DNA of 55,306 nucleotides from Thiohalocapsa marina. GTDB lineage: Bacteria > Pseudomonadota > Gammaproteobacteria > Chromatiales > Chromatiaceae. Shown here piece after piece: positions 42,494-52,437 of this stretch (positions are counted from its first letter, which is position 1; every line of letters starts with the position of its first letter). The DNA lies in contig NZ_VWXX01000024.1 of assembly GCF_008632335.1 (NCBI RefSeq), positions 1 to 55,306 on the forward strand, given 5' to 3'. The translations under genes were made by a program, and so were the position numbers. The notes under the pieces are model-generated. The model saw only the letters and a list, made by a program, of their open reading frames with translations, searched no databases and was not told where the DNA came from.

Positions 42494-45463
42494 TCATTGG
42501 CAGCTTTCGCACTCCGGGTCGAGGATGGAGCAGGCCTGCGGCGCCTTGCCGCTGCCGTTGGAGCGGGCCTTGTCCATGCTGAGATAGTTGCCGCCGACGG
42601 CGCTGAGCCGGTTGGCCTTGCTGGCGTCGTCCATGGTGGACTTCTCTACATGGGTGGCGCCCATGGAGCGCAGGTAATAGGTGGTCTTCAGGCCGCGCAC
42701 CCAGGCCAGCTTGTAGAGGTTGTCCAGCTTCTTGCCCGAGGGCTCGCTCATGTACAGGTTCAGGCTTTGGGCCTGGTCCAGCCACTTCTGCCGGCGGCTG
42801 CCGGCCTCCACCAGCCAGCGGGGGTCGATCTCGAAGGCGGTGGCGTAGAGCTGCTTCAGGTCGTCCGGCACGCGCTCGATCTGCTGCACGCTGCCGTCGT
42901 AGTACTTCAGGTCATTGACCATGACGCTGTCCCACAGCCCCTGGGCCTTGAGGTCTTGCACCAGGTAGGGGTTGACCACGGTGAACTCGCCGGACAGGTT
43001 CGACTTGACGAACAGGTTCTGGTACGTGGGCTCGATGGACTGGCTGACCCCGGCGATGTTGCTGATGGTGGCGGTGGGGGCGATGGCCATGCAGTTGGAA
43101 TTGCGCATGCCGACGCTGGTCACGCGCTTGCGCAGGCGCTCCCAGTCCAGGCTGGTGGCGGTATCCATCTCCAGATAGCCGCCGCGGCCCTCGGCCAGCC
43201 GCTGGATGCTGTCGATGGGCAGGATGCCCTGGCTCCACAGGCTGCCGTCGAAGCTCTGGTAGCGGCCGCGCTCCTCCGCCAGGTCGGTGCTGGCGCCGAT
43301 GGCGTAGTAGCTGAGCAGTTCCATGCTCTGGTCGGCAAACTGCACCGCCTGCGGGCTGGCGTAGGGGATACGCAGCTTGTACAGGGCGTCCTGGAAGCCC
43401 ATCAGGCCCAGGCCCACCGGGCGATGGCGCAGATTGGACTTGCGCGCCTGGGGCACGTTGTAGAAGTTGTAGTCGATGACGTTGTCGAGCATGCGCATGG
43501 CGGTGCCGACGGTGCGCTGCAGCTTGGCGGTGTCCAGCCCCTGTTCGCCCACGTGGTTGGCCAGGTTCACCGAGCCGAGGTTGCACACCGCGATCTCCTG
43601 GTCATTGGTGTGCAGGGTGATCTCGGTGCACAGATTGCTGCTGTGCACGGTGCCGACGTGCTGGTTGGTGTAGCGCAGGTTGCAGGGGTCCTTGAAGGCG
43701 ATCCACGGATGCCCGGTCTCGAACAGCATGGCCAGCATCTTGCGCCACAGGTCCACGGCCTTGAGCCGTTTGCTCACCCGCAGGTCGCCGCGTTCGGCGC
43801 GTTCCTCGTAGGCCAGATAGGCCTGCTCGAAGGCGCTGCCGGTCAGGTCGTGCAGGTCCGGCGTCTCGTCCGGCGAGAACAGCGTCCAGTGCTGGTCTTC
43901 GGCCACCCGCTTCATGAACAGGTCCGGCACCCAGTTGGCGGTGTTCATGTCGTGGGTGCGACGGCGGTCGTCACCGGTGTTCTTGCGCAGGTCCAGGAAC
44001 TCCTCGATGTCGATGTGCCAGGTCTCGAGGTAGGCGCAGACAGCCCCCTTTCTTTTCCCGCCCTGATTCACGGCCACGGCGGTGTCGTTGGCCACCTTGA
44101 GGAAGGGCACCACGCCCTGGCTCTTGCCGTTGGTGCCCTTGATGTGGGCGCCCATGCCGCGCACGCGGGTCCAGTCGTTGCCCAGGCCGCCGGCAAACTT
44201 GCTGAGCAGGGCGTTGTCCTTGATGGCACCGTAGATGCCGTCCAGGTCGTCGGGCACCGTGGTCAGGTAGCAGGAGCTGAGCTGGGGCCGCAGGGTGCCG
44301 GAGTTGAACAGCGTCGGCGTGCTGCTCATGAAGTCGAAGCTGGACAGCAGCTCGTAGAACTCGATGGCGCGCTCTTCGCGGTCGATCTCGTTGATCGCCA
44401 GGCCCATGGCCACGCGCATGAAGAACGCCTGCGGCAGCTCGAAGCGGATGCCGCCGCTGGTATGCACAAAATAGCGGTCGTACAGGGTCTGCAGGCCCAG
44501 GTAGTTGAACTGCAGGTCGCGTTCCGGTCGCAGCGCGGCGCCGAGGCGGTCCAGGTCGAACCGGGCCAGTTGCCGGTCAAGCAGCTCCAGGTCAGCGGCG
44601 CGCTGGATGTAGGCGCTGAAGTAGTCGGCGTAGCGCTCGCCCATGTCCACCTGGGTCTCGACGCCGACGGCCATGTCCAGGAAGCCCAGCGCCTCGCGTC
44701 GCAGGATGTCCAGCAGCAGTCGGGCGGCGGCGCGGCCGTAGGCGGGCTCGCGCTCGATCATGGCGCGGGCCGACATCACCAGCGCCTGGCTGACGTCGGT
44801 CTCCTTCACGCCGTCGAACAGGTTGCGCAGGGTGTCCTTCAGGATGGCCTCGGCATCGACGCCCTCGAGTCCGCGGGCGGCCTCGTCCACCAGCCGGGCC
44901 AGGCGCTCGCGGTCCAGCGGCCGGCGACTGCCGTCGGCCAGGGTGACCTGGAGGCCGTGCGATTCGGCCTCGGCGGGGGTGGCGGCCGCGGCCTTCTCGG
45001 CGCGCTCTCGGGCACGGGCATCCCGGTAGAGCACATAGTCGCGGGCGACCCGGTGCTCGCCGGCACGCATCAGCACCAGTTCCACCTGATCCTGGATGTC
45101 TTCGATGTGTACGGTTCCGCCACCTGGAACCCGCCGCGTCAGCGCCGCAACCACCTGCTCGGTGAGCTGCTCCACGGTGTGGTGCACGCGGCTGGAGGCG
45201 GCGGCATTGCCCCCCTCGACGGCGAGGAAGGCCTTGGTCATGGCCACCTTGATCTTGTTGGCGTCGAAGTGGGTGACCTTGCCGTTGCGGCGAATGACCT
45301 GGACCGTGCCGGGGGTGTGGGCGTGGATGTCCGCGTCCGGCGCCTCGCGCGGGGCCGCCGGGGGCGTTGTACGCAGGCCCGCGGTGGCCGGTACCTGTTC
45401 CCGGAGCTCCGATGCGGTGGTTTCGGGGTCGCGTGCAGAGTCCGGCGATGTGGCGGCGGCCAT
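42494..45463 (-). CDS. nrdA: Ribonucleotide reductase class Ia, large (alpha) subunit
   Basis: 989 aa. The N-terminus has a variable region and two ATP-cone modules (about 50-150, starting [18 protein letters not shown], and about 165-255, [19 protein letters not shown]), so allosteric activity control by dATP is likely. The catalytic barrel contains [33 protein letters not shown] and [12 protein letters not shown]; the C-terminal pair of cysteines ([12 protein letters not shown]) would pass electrons from thioredoxin. AGGAG lies seven to eleven bases before the ATG at 45463. Class Ia RNR needs oxygen, so the host can at least tolerate air. Confidence 0.95.
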   Translation of the reverse strand: MAAATSPDSARDPETTASELREQVPATAGLRTTPPAAPREAPDADIHAHTPGTVQVIRRNGKVTHFDANKIKVAMTKAFLAVEGGNAAASSRVHHTVEQLTEQVVAALTRRVPGGGTVHIEDIQDQVELVLMRAGEHRVARDYVLYRDARARERAEKAAAATPAEAESHGLQVTLADGSRRPLDRERLARLVDEAARGLEGVDAEAILKDTLRNLFDGVKETDVSQALVMSARAMIEREPAYGRAAARLLLDILRREALGFLDMAVGVETQVDMGERYADYFSAYIQRAADLELLDRQLARFDLDRLGAALRPERDLQFNYLGLQTLYDRYFVHTSGGIRFELPQAFFMRVAMGLAINEIDREERAIEFYELLSSFDFMSSTPTLFNSGTLRPQLSSCYLTTVPDDLDGIYGAIKDNALLSKFAGGLGNDWTRVRGMGAHIKGTNGKSQGVVPFLKVANDTAVAVNQGGKRKGAVCAYLETWHIDIEEFLDLRKNTGDDRRRTHDMNTANWVPDLFMKRVAEDQHWTLFSPDETPDLHDLTGSAFEQAYLAYEERAERGDLRVSKRLKAVDLWRKMLAMLFETGHPWIAFKDPCNLRYTNQHVGTVHSSNLCTEITLHTNDQEIAVCNLGSVNLANHVGEQGLDTAKLQRTVGTAMRMLDNVIDYNFYNVPQARKSNLRHRPVGLGLMGFQDALYKLRIPYASPQAVQFADQSMELLSYYAIGASTDLAEERGRYQSFDGSLWSQGILPIDSIQRLAEGRGGYLEMDTATSLDWERLRKRVTSVGMRNSNCMAIAPTATISNIAGVSQSIEPTYQNLFVKSNLSGEFTVVNPYLVQDLKAQGLWDSVMVNDLKYYDGSVQQIERVPDDLKQLYATAFEIDPRWLVEAGSRRQKWLDQAQSLNLYMSEPSGKKLDNLYKLAWVRGLKTTYYLRSMGATHVEKSTMDDASKANRLSAVGGNYLSMDKARSNGSGKAPQACSILDPECESCQ

Positions 45464-45553
45464 GAGTCACTCCTCTGGAATTGTCTGGTTGTGCGATACC
45501 CGAGGAAGCTGTCCACAAGGCTGCGTGGACATCCGGGTCGACGATTGGGGAGG

Positions 45554-45602
45554 CTCAATATATACGCTGTGGCGAGGCTGTCAACCACTAGATGTTGTGG
45601 TT
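45554..45602 (-). promoter_or_regulatory. nrdA: nrdA promoter overlapped by two NrdR boxes
   Basis: On the minus strand TTGACA (45579-45584), 16 bases, TATATT (45557-45562) forms a strong sigma-70 promoter about 90 bases before nrdA. AACCACTAGATGTTGTGGTT at 45583-45602 fits the NrdR-box form CACwATATwGTG and touches the -35. A weaker box, CTCAATATATACGC (45554-45567), covers the -10. Their centres are 32 bases apart, three helix turns, as known for NrdR operators. So repression by NrdR when dATP is high is likely. Confidence 0.7.
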
Positions 45603-45876
45603 AAGCCTGTTCGAAGTCGGTGCGAACCCTGTTGATAACTTGTGCATGAAGGGGCCCGGCCCGCGTCCCGCGCGGCCTCGACGGACGCGGACCGATGGCG
45701 CCGGCCTGCATCGGGATCGAGCCTCGGCAAGGGGTGGAAGGGCGGTGTCAGGATGGTGTCGGACGTGCGAGACAGGGCGCGATGGGTTTGCGATACTTCG
45801 GACCGGTGGCCCGCCACGGTCGGGCGCCTGCAACAACCAGACAACACGCTGAATCGATGGAGGCCGGAGGACGCCC
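45603..45876. other. Divergent gap upstream of the cytochrome gene
   Basis: Sequence between the NrdR boxes and the cytochrome c start. No gene is seen. A TGTTGATAA at about 45628-45636 differs from a DnaA box by one base. No clear promoter for the cytochrome is found by eye. Confidence 0.35.
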
Positions 45877-46671
45877 ATGAAGACCAAGACCGCTTCCGCG
45901 AGCATGCTGCTGGCGCTGGCCGCCGCCGTTGGCGCCTCTGCCGCGCCGGCTGCGACACCGGCTGCGACACCGGCGGAGCAAGCACAGGCGGAGTACGACG
46001 AGGTGATGTCCAGGCAGCCAAACCTGGAAAATGGCCGCCGGGCCTATCTTACCTGCGCCGTGTGCCACCTGCCTGAGGGCTGGGGCTCCGTGGACGGCTC
46101 CTACCCGCAGATCGCCGGGCAGTTGCGCACGGTCATCATCAAGCAACTGGCGGATTTCCGCGCCGGCAATCGGGCCAATCCGCTGATGTATCCGTTCTCG
46201 GTGCCGGGCATCCTCGGCGGCCCGCAGGAGATGGCCGACGTCGCCGCCTATGTGGCGCAGCTGCCCATGACGCCGCACAATGGTATCGGCCCGGGCGCCG
46301 ACCTGGATCTGGGGCGCCGGCTCTACGAGGAAAACTGCGTCGACTGCCACGGTGCCGCCGGCGAGGGCGATACCGACAAGCACATCCCCGCCATCGCCGG
46401 TCAGCACTACGCCTACCTCATGCGCCAGTTCGACGACATCCGCGACGGCCGGCGCAGGAACTCCGATCCGGAGATGGTGGAGCAGATCCAGGGCTTCACG
46501 CCCGCACAGCAGTCCGCGGTGCTCGACTACACCGCGCGGCTGCGTCCGCCGGCGGAAAAGCTGGCGGCAGACGGCTGGGTCAACCCGGACTTCCCGCACT
46601 ATGTGCGTGACGCCATGGGGATCCGCGCGCATCCGCCGGCCCCGCCGCCACCGCCACCAACCCAATGGTGA
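45877..46671 (+). CDS. Two-haem cytochrome c (c4-like)
   Basis: 264 aa with a Sec signal peptide (SASMLLALAAAVGASA). Two CxxCH sites are visible, C60-A-V-C63-H64 and C154-V-D-C157-H158, each in its own cytochrome c fold, the order seen in c4-type electron carriers of the periplasm. Methionine ligands are likely in NPLMYPFSVPG and in the second half. The C-terminus ends in a Pro-rich run. GGAGGA lies about six bases before the ATG. It probably feeds electrons to a terminal oxidase or photosynthetic centre; the partner is not in the window. Confidence 0.92.
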   Translation: MKTKTASASMLLALAAAVGASAAPAATPAATPAEQAQAEYDEVMSRQPNLENGRRAYLTCAVCHLPEGWGSVDGSYPQIAGQLRTVIIKQLADFRAGNRANPLMYPFSVPGILGGPQEMADVAAYVAQLPMTPHNGIGPGADLDLGRRLYEENCVDCHGAAGEGDTDKHIPAIAGQHYAYLMRQFDDIRDGRRRNSDPEMVEQIQGFTPAQQSAVLDYTARLRPPAEKLAADGWVNPDFPHYVRDAMGIRAHPPAPPPPPPTQW

Positions 46672-46804
46672 GCATAGGGGCGGGGCATTTGTCCGTCCGT
46701 TGCGGTTGCGCTAACGTTCGGCCGCGAGACAACGACATAAGTCAACGATATCACCGGCGGCGCCTTCCCCGATCGCCGGGCCTACCATGAGCAGAGGCGA
46801 CAGC

Positions 46805-48736
46805 ATGGGCGAGCAACAGCAAGGCGGCAGCTATCAGGCAATGTACGAGCGTTCGATGCGGGATCCGGACGGTTTCTGGGCCGAGGCCGCCGAGGCCCTG
46901 CACTGGGAGCAACGCTGGGAGCGCGTGCTCGGCGAGGCCGAGAGCCGCCACGGCGGCAGCTTCTACCGCTGGTTCGAGGGCGGGCGCATCAACACCTGTT
47001 ACAACGCCGTCGACCGGCATGTGGAAACCGGCCGGGGCGATCAGCCCGCCATCATCCACGACAGCCCGGTCACAGGCACCAAGACCGTTCTCACCTATGC
47101 GGAGCTCAAGCAGCGCGTGGCGCGCTTTGCCGGTGTGTTGCGCGATCTGGGCGTGGCCAGGGGCGACCGCGTCATCGTCTACATGCCCATGGTGCCCGAG
47201 GCGGCGATTGCCATGCTGGCCTGTGCGCGCATCGGCGCCGTGCACTCGGTGGTGTTCGGCGGTTTCTCCGCCCATGAGCTGGCCACGCGCATCGACGACG
47301 CCAAGCCCAAGGTGATGATCGCCGGCTCCTGCGGCATCGAGCCCAACCGCACCGTGCTGTACAAGCCGCTGCTGGACGCGGCCATCGACAGCGCCGCCCA
47401 CAAGCCCGAGCGCTGCGTCATCCTGCAGCGCGAGCAGGGCCTGGCAGAACTGATCCCGGGGCGCGACCTGGACTGGGCCCAGGCCGAGGCGGCCGCCACC
47501 CCGGCGGACTGCGTGCCGCTGGAGGCCACCGATCCGCTCTACATCCTGTACACCTCCGGCACCACAGGGCAGCCCAAGGGCGTGGTGCGCGACAACGGCG
47601 GCCATGCGGTGGCGCTGACCTGGAGCATGAAGCACATCTATGCCATGCGCCCGGGCGAGGTGTTCTGGGCCGCGTCCGACGTGGGCTGGGTGGTGGGGCA
47701 CTCGTACATCGTCTATGCGCCCCTGCTGTACGGCTGCACCACCATCATCTACGAAGGCAAGCCGGTGGGCACGCCGGACGCCGGTGCCTTCTGGCGGGTC
47801 ATCCAGGAGCACGGCGTCTCGGTGCTGTTCACGGCGCCGACGGCGTTCCGTGCCATCAAGCGCGACGACCCCAGGGCGGAGCATCTGCAGCACTATGACA
47901 CCAGTGGCCTGCGGGCGCTGTTCCTGGCCGGTGAGCGCTGCGACCCGGACACCCTGCAATGGGCCGGCGACATCCTTGGTGTGCCCGTGGTGGACCACTG
48001 GTGGCAGACCGAGACCGGCTGGGCCATCGCCGCCAACTGCCTCGGCATCGAACAACTGCCCATCAAGGCCGGCTCACCCACCCGAGCGGTGCCTGGGTAC
48101 GACGTGCAGGTGCTCGACGACGCCGGCGAGCCGGTGGCTGCCGGCGACATCGGCCGCATCATGATCAAGCTGCCGCTGCCGCCGGGGTGCATGACCACCC
48201 TGTGGGGCAACGACCAGCGGTTCGTCCAGTCCTACCTGGCCACCCAGCCGGGCTATTACCTGACCGGCGATGCCGGCTACCTGGACGAGGACGGCTACCT
48301 GTTCGTCATGAGCCGCATCGACGATATCATCAACGTTGCCGGCCACCGCCTGTCTACCGGCGGCATGGAGGCAGCGCTGGCAGGCCATCCGGACGTGGCC
48401 GAGTGCGCCGTCATCGGTGTTGCCGACCAGCTCAAGGGCGAACTGCCGCTGGGGCTGGTGGTGCTGAAGGCCGGCGTGACACGGCCAACGGCGGAGCTGT
48501 GCGCTGATCTGGTGCGGCTGGTGCGCGAGGAGATCGGCCCGGTGGCCGCATTCAAGACGGTGCTGGTGGTCGATCGGCTGCCCAAGACCCGGTCCGGCAA
48601 GATCCTGCGCGGCACCATGAAGGCCATCGCCGACGGCAAGGAGTACCGGATGCCGGCCACCATCGATGATCCGGCCATCCTGGATGAGATCGGCCAGGCC
48701 CTGTCCGCGGCGGGGTATGCCCATAGCGCTGGCTGA
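46805..48736 (+). CDS. prpE: Propionyl-CoA synthetase (acyl-CoA synthetase, PrpE type)
   Basis: Adenylate-forming enzyme that makes propionyl-CoA (or acetyl-CoA) from acid, ATP and CoA. The P-loop-like motif is YTSGTTGQPKGVVRD, with later motifs GWVVGHSYIVYAPLL and WQTETGW, and the C-terminal catalytic Lys in LPKTRSGKILRGT. The N-terminal YERSMRDPDGFWAE resembles PrpE. The start at 46805 has AGAGG seven bases upstream; the ATG at 46787 is an alternative. 643 aa. Lys modification by acetylation in the KTRSGK motif is common in the family. Confidence 0.9.
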   Translation: MGEQQQGGSYQAMYERSMRDPDGFWAEAAEALHWEQRWERVLGEAESRHGGSFYRWFEGGRINTCYNAVDRHVETGRGDQPAIIHDSPVTGTKTVLTYAELKQRVARFAGVLRDLGVARGDRVIVYMPMVPEAAIAMLACARIGAVHSVVFGGFSAHELATRIDDAKPKVMIAGSCGIEPNRTVLYKPLLDAAIDSAAHKPERCVILQREQGLAELIPGRDLDWAQAEAAATPADCVPLEATDPLYILYTSGTTGQPKGVVRDNGGHAVALTWSMKHIYAMRPGEVFWAASDVGWVVGHSYIVYAPLLYGCTTIIYEGKPVGTPDAGAFWRVIQEHGVSVLFTAPTAFRAIKRDDPRAEHLQHYDTSGLRALFLAGERCDPDTLQWAGDILGVPVVDHWWQTETGWAIAANCLGIEQLPIKAGSPTRAVPGYDVQVLDDAGEPVAAGDIGRIMIKLPLPPGCMTTLWGNDQRFVQSYLATQPGYYLTGDAGYLDEDGYLFVMSRIDDIINVAGHRLSTGGMEAALAGHPDVAECAVIGVADQLKGELPLGLVVLKAGVTRPTAELCADLVRLVREEIGPVAAFKTVLVVDRLPKTRSGKILRGTMKAIADGKEYRMPATIDDPAILDEIGQALSAAGYAHSAG

Positions 48737-48751
48737 GGCTCTGTGACCGAT

Positions 48752-48787
48752 GGGCCAGGTTCGAGCCTCAGGTCTCGAGCCTGGCCC
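48752..48787. terminator. Bidirectional hairpin between prpE and the flippase gene
   Basis: GGGCCAGGTTCGAG (48752-48765) faces CTCGAGCCTGGCCC (48774-48787), 13 of 14 bases pairing with an eight-base loop. The stem overlaps the flippase stop codon. There is no T-run; it could end both converging transcripts or protect their 3' ends. Confidence 0.6.
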
Positions 48788-50273
48788 CCGCTGTCTGCCG
48801 CATCAGCCGTCGCCCGTCGGTGAGGGCGACCACGGCCAGGTACAGCAGCAGCAACAGGGTGCCGGCGGCCAGTCCGTTCCAGTCGGCGGCATCCGTGAGC
48901 CAGCGGCCGGCGGCGTAGAGCCCGAGGCCGAGCAGGATGTAGGCCGCCACCCGCCGCAGATCGTAGGGCACCGGGTAGTAGCGCCGTCCCAGCAGGTAGG
49001 ACAGCACCACCATCACCGAATAGCAGACCAGGTGCGCCCAGGCCGCACCCTGATAGCCGTAGCGCGGCACCAGCAGCCAGAGCATGGCCACGGTCACCGC
49101 GGCGCCGGTCAGCGCCACCCAGGCCCCCATCAATGTGCGGTCCGTGAGCTTGTACCAGACCGACAGGTTCACATAGACCCCCAGCAGCAGATTGGCCAGC
49201 AGCAGGATCGGCACCACGCCGAGGCCCTCGCGGTAGGCCGCGCCGACAAAGTACTGGAACAGATCCAGATACAGGGTCACCAGCAGGAAGATGAACACGC
49301 AGCAGATCACGAACCAGTTCAGCACCAGGGCATAGATCTGCCGGGCGTCGCGCTCCCGGGCATAGGCAAAGAAGAACGGTTCGCCGGCATAGCGAAAGGC
49401 CTGGATGAACAGCATCATCAGGATCGACAGCTTGTAGCTGGCGCTGTAGATGCCCAGCTGGGCCATGTTGGTGGCGTCGTCATGGGGCAGCAGGAACTTC
49501 AGCGCGGCGCGATCGAGCATCTCGTTGACGATGCCCGCCAGACCGATCAGCACCATCGGCAGCGAGTAGCGGATCATGCGCCGGAACAGCGCGCCGTCGA
49601 ACACCGCCCCCAGCCCCGTCAGGCCGTCGCGCAGCAGCGGTGACAGCAGCGCCAGCTTCAGCCCGCTGGCGGCCAGGTTGGCCAGGAACACATAGCCGAT
49701 GCCGATCGCCGGGTTCCACAGCCGGCCCAGGGCCGAGTCTGGATCCGCCTCCCAGGCCTGGCGGCAGAGCACGATGAAGAACAGATTCAGGCCGATGTTG
49801 GCGCCGATCTCGATCAGCTTGATACCGGCGAAATGCAGCGCCCGGTTCTCCGCCCGCAACCGGGCGAAGGCGATGGCGCCCACCGAGTCCATCGCCAGGA
49901 TGGCCACGGTCCACCAGATGTACTGGGGGTGGTCGCCGTGGCGCAGCAGGTCGGCGATGGGTTGTTGCAGCAGCACCGCTGCCAGCAGCATGCCGCCGTT
50001 GATCAGCAGCAGGAAGCGCAGGGCCGTGGCGAAGACCAGGTTGGCCGGTCGGTCGTCGTCGTTGCGGAAGCGGAAGTAGCCGGTCTCCAGGCCGAACACC
50101 ATCAGCACCGCCAGGAAGCCCATGTAGGCGTAGAACTCCGCCACCACGCCGTAGTCCGCCGGTACGAAGGTATAGGTGTACAGCGGTACGAGCAGATAGT
50201 TCAGAAAGCGACCGACGATGCTGCTGACACCGTAGACGGCGGTCTGCGAGGCGAGGCGTCTGAGCGGGTTCAA
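48768..50273 (-). CDS. Polysaccharide flippase (Wzx/MATE-like)
   Basis: 501 aa with about 12-14 membrane spans; belongs to the MVF/oligosaccharidyl-lipid flippase group that moves lipid-linked sugars across the inner membrane. N-terminal LASQTAVYGVSSIVGRFLNYLLVPLYT is typical of the group. The start is a TTG at 50273 with only a weak ribosome-binding site, so expression could be low. No glycosyltransferase genes lie next to it; the neighbours are SPFH proteins on the same strand and prpE in convergent orientation. Confidence 0.85.
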   Translation of the reverse strand: MNPLRRLASQTAVYGVSSIVGRFLNYLLVPLYTYTFVPADYGVVAEFYAYMGFLAVLMVFGLETGYFRFRNDDDRPANLVFATALRFLLLINGGMLLAAVLLQQPIADLLRHGDHPQYIWWTVAILAMDSVGAIAFARLRAENRALHFAGIKLIEIGANIGLNLFFIVLCRQAWEADPDSALGRLWNPAIGIGYVFLANLAASGLKLALLSPLLRDGLTGLGAVFDGALFRRMIRYSLPMVLIGLAGIVNEMLDRAALKFLLPHDDATNMAQLGIYSASYKLSILMMLFIQAFRYAGEPFFFAYARERDARQIYALVLNWFVICCVFIFLLVTLYLDLFQYFVGAAYREGLGVVPILLLANLLLGVYVNLSVWYKLTDRTLMGAWVALTGAAVTVAMLWLLVPRYGYQGAAWAHLVCYSVMVVLSYLLGRRYYPVPYDLRRVAAYILLGLGLYAAGRWLTDAADWNGLAAGTLLLLLYLAVVALTDGRRLMRQTAGARLET

Positions 50274-50365
50274 GGCCTTGGTTCTGAGAATGGCGGAACA
50301 GTGGTACGCGATGCGTCGCGCTCCACGCCTGGCGTTTCAGGCGCGGAGCGCAGCGGTGGCGGCCG

Positions 50366-51319
50366 CTAGGACAGCACGCCAGGGTCGAGCGACAGCCGGC
50401 CCGTGTCGGCAGCGCCGCGGCCGCTGGCTGGCGGCTCGGCGCCGCCCAGCGACACCAGCACCTGGGCGTTGCTGGCCAGCACGTCCACCTCGGCCCCGGA
50501 GGCGATCAGCTGCTCTGCCTCCATCACCTCCATGACGGCGTTCAGCACCTCCGGGTCCTTGCCGGCGATGGTGTTCAGGGCCTCGCCCACCACCGACGGG
50601 CGGGTGGCGGCGGCCTCCGCCATCTGCTGCGATACCTTGTAGGCGGTCTGGCTCTTGATCAGGCCGACGCGGTTCTCGCCGTCCTGCTTCATGGCGCTGG
50701 TCACCTGCACCAGCCGCTTCACCACCTTGTCGGTGATGTTGTCCACCATCTGCCGGTCGGTGAAGGAGACCTTGCGGATGTAGACCGAGCCCAGCTGGTA
50801 GCCCCACTTTTCCGATTGCGGCGACACCGTGGCACGGACCCGATGGCTGAGCTGGTGGCGGTCTTCCAGCAGCTTGTCCATCTCCAGGTTGCTCAGGGTG
50901 GAGATGGTGGCGCTGGCCACGTTGGCCTGCAGCGAGCCCTCCGGATCGGCGTTGTTGAACAGGTAGGCCACCGGGTCGCTGACCTGCATCTCGTACCAGA
51001 TGCCCACGCCCATGGGCGTGCCCTCCTCGGAATTGACCATCTGGTCGCGCAGATAGCGCTGGCGCAGCATGGTGCTGACCATATGGCGCTTGCCGAAGAA
51101 CGGCAGCAGCAGCGCCTTCGGGCCGAAATGCAGCAGCGGAAAGCGCAGCCCCGGCTCGTCCAGGGTGCCCACCACCTTGCCGAACAGCGTGAACACCTGG
51201 GCCTCGCGTTCGCGCACGACCGCATACAGGCCGAAGGTGCGGGCCAGGTTGAGCAACAGCGGGATGAACAGCAGGCCGAAGACGAAGGCGACGAGGGGTG
51301 CGATGGCATCGAATGGCAT
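50366..51319 (-). CDS. SPFH/Band 7 membrane protein (second of pair)
   Basis: 317 aa, one N-terminal span (residues 8-25, LVAFVFGLLFIPLLLNLA) then an SPFH domain (about 30-200; VVREREAQVFTLFGKVVG) and a helical flotillin-like tail with Ala- and Glu-rich repeats. GGAGG lies before the ATG at 51319. It forms a pair with the gene upstream (13-base gap), like HflK/HflC or a stomatin pair, but it does not match HflC closely. The products probably assemble together on the inner membrane. Confidence 0.82.
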   Translation of the reverse strand: MPFDAIAPLVAFVFGLLFIPLLLNLARTFGLYAVVREREAQVFTLFGKVVGTLDEPGLRFPLLHFGPKALLLPFFGKRHMVSTMLRQRYLRDQMVNSEEGTPMGVGIWYEMQVSDPVAYLFNNADPEGSLQANVASATISTLSNLEMDKLLEDRHQLSHRVRATVSPQSEKWGYQLGSVYIRKVSFTDRQMVDNITDKVVKRLVQVTSAMKQDGENRVGLIKSQTAYKVSQQMAEAAATRPSVVGEALNTIAGKDPEVLNAVMEVMEAEQLIASGAEVDVLASNAQVLVSLGGAEPPASGRGAADTGRLSLDPGVLS

Positions 51320-51332
51320 GGCGTGTCCCTCC

Positions 51333-52343
51333 TTAATGATCCGCAACGGCGGCCGGGCGAGTGCCGGTGACGGCGCTCTGCACGATGCGCCGGGCGCGCC
51401 CCAGCAGCGGAATGCGCATGTTGCGCACATAGGCGGCCAGCGCCTGCGGGCCGCCGCTGGCCTTGATCTCTGCCAGGGTTCCGGCCAGCTCCAGCAGCGG
51501 CGCCACCTCCGCCTGGGCGTTGTTGCTGGCGATGTCCACGGCGCGCTTGCTCATGGTGATCTGCTGCTCGGCATCGGCGCGGGCGGTGCTGATGTCTGCC
51601 GCCACCTGGTTGCGGGTGCTGTTGATGGCCGACAGCGCCCGGTCCACCGCCGGCGGCGGATCGATCTGGGTGATCAGGGCCGCGTCCAGCTCGATGCCGT
51701 AGCGGGCGCCGGTGGAGCGGCATTGCTGCTCCATGTAGTCATTCAGCAGCGGCAGGTTCTTGCGCAGGTCATTGATGGAGACCCCCTCGGAGAGTTCAGC
51801 CGCGGCGCTGCCGCCTTGCTCCGCCAGTTCGGTGCCGTCCACCAGGCTCTGGCCCTTGGGGTCGACGAAGTTCGCCACCCGCTCGCGCAGCACCGAGATG
51901 AAGTAGCCCATGACGTGCTCCAGCGGGCTGTCGACGCCGAAGCAGTAGGCATACAGGTGACTGGCGGACACCCGGTAGCGGATCTGGCCGTCGACGCCGG
52001 TGGTGAGGTTGTCCTTGGTCACCGCCTCGATGGTCTTCTGGTGCTTGGTGGGGTCCCAGGTCAGGTCGATGGACTGGGTGGCGATGTCTACCTTGTGCAC
52101 CTCTTGCCAGGGCCATTTGAAGTAGGGGCCGCCGGGGCCGATGGTGCGCAGCAGCGGATAGCGGTAGCGCTGCTGTTCGTCCGCGTTGAGGTTGGGGTCC
52201 TGTACCGCATCCTCGCTGATGCGCTGGGCGCGGCCGAACGATGTGATCACCGCTCGCTCGTTGGGCTTGACCACGTAGAAGGCGCGAACAAAGACCTTGA
52301 AGATCACATACAGCAACAGGCCGATGATGAAGGCAAACATCAT
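51333..52343 (-). CDS. SPFH/Band 7 membrane protein (first of pair)
   Basis: 336 aa from the ATG at 52343 (GGAGG seven bases upstream). An N-terminal span (FAFIIGLLLYVIFKVFVRAF) is followed by an SPFH domain (YVVKPNERAVITSFGRA) and a coiled-coil helical region ending with RIVQSAVTGT. HflK-like in length and position. These proteins form cage-like microdomains and can hold membrane proteases or other complexes; no protease gene is adjacent here. Confidence 0.83.
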   Translation of the reverse strand: MMFAFIIGLLLYVIFKVFVRAFYVVKPNERAVITSFGRAQRISEDAVQDPNLNADEQQRYRYPLLRTIGPGGPYFKWPWQEVHKVDIATQSIDLTWDPTKHQKTIEAVTKDNLTTGVDGQIRYRVSASHLYAYCFGVDSPLEHVMGYFISVLRERVANFVDPKGQSLVDGTELAEQGGSAAAELSEGVSINDLRKNLPLLNDYMEQQCRSTGARYGIELDAALITQIDPPPAVDRALSAINSTRNQVAADISTARADAEQQITMSKRAVDIASNNAQAEVAPLLELAGTLAEIKASGGPQALAAYVRNMRIPLLGRARRIVQSAVTGTRPAAVADH

Positions 52344-52437
52344 GATGAGTCCTCCGGAAGGCGGGTCTGCAGGGGCCGACCGCCCGATGGTACCCCAGTG
52401 CGCCGGCACATGCGCACCCTGTCTCGGAACAGTTGTG

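Noticed and set aside
41759-45604. A 1281-codon open frame on the plus strand opposite nrdA and nrdB
   Set aside because: It mirrors the coding strand of two clearly conserved genes; the product is His/Val/Gln-rich with no family features, as expected of a shadow frame in GC-rich DNA.
45628-45636. DnaA box near the nrdA promoter
   Set aside because: A single nine-base near-match (one mismatch) in 413 bases is not above chance, and there is no second site.
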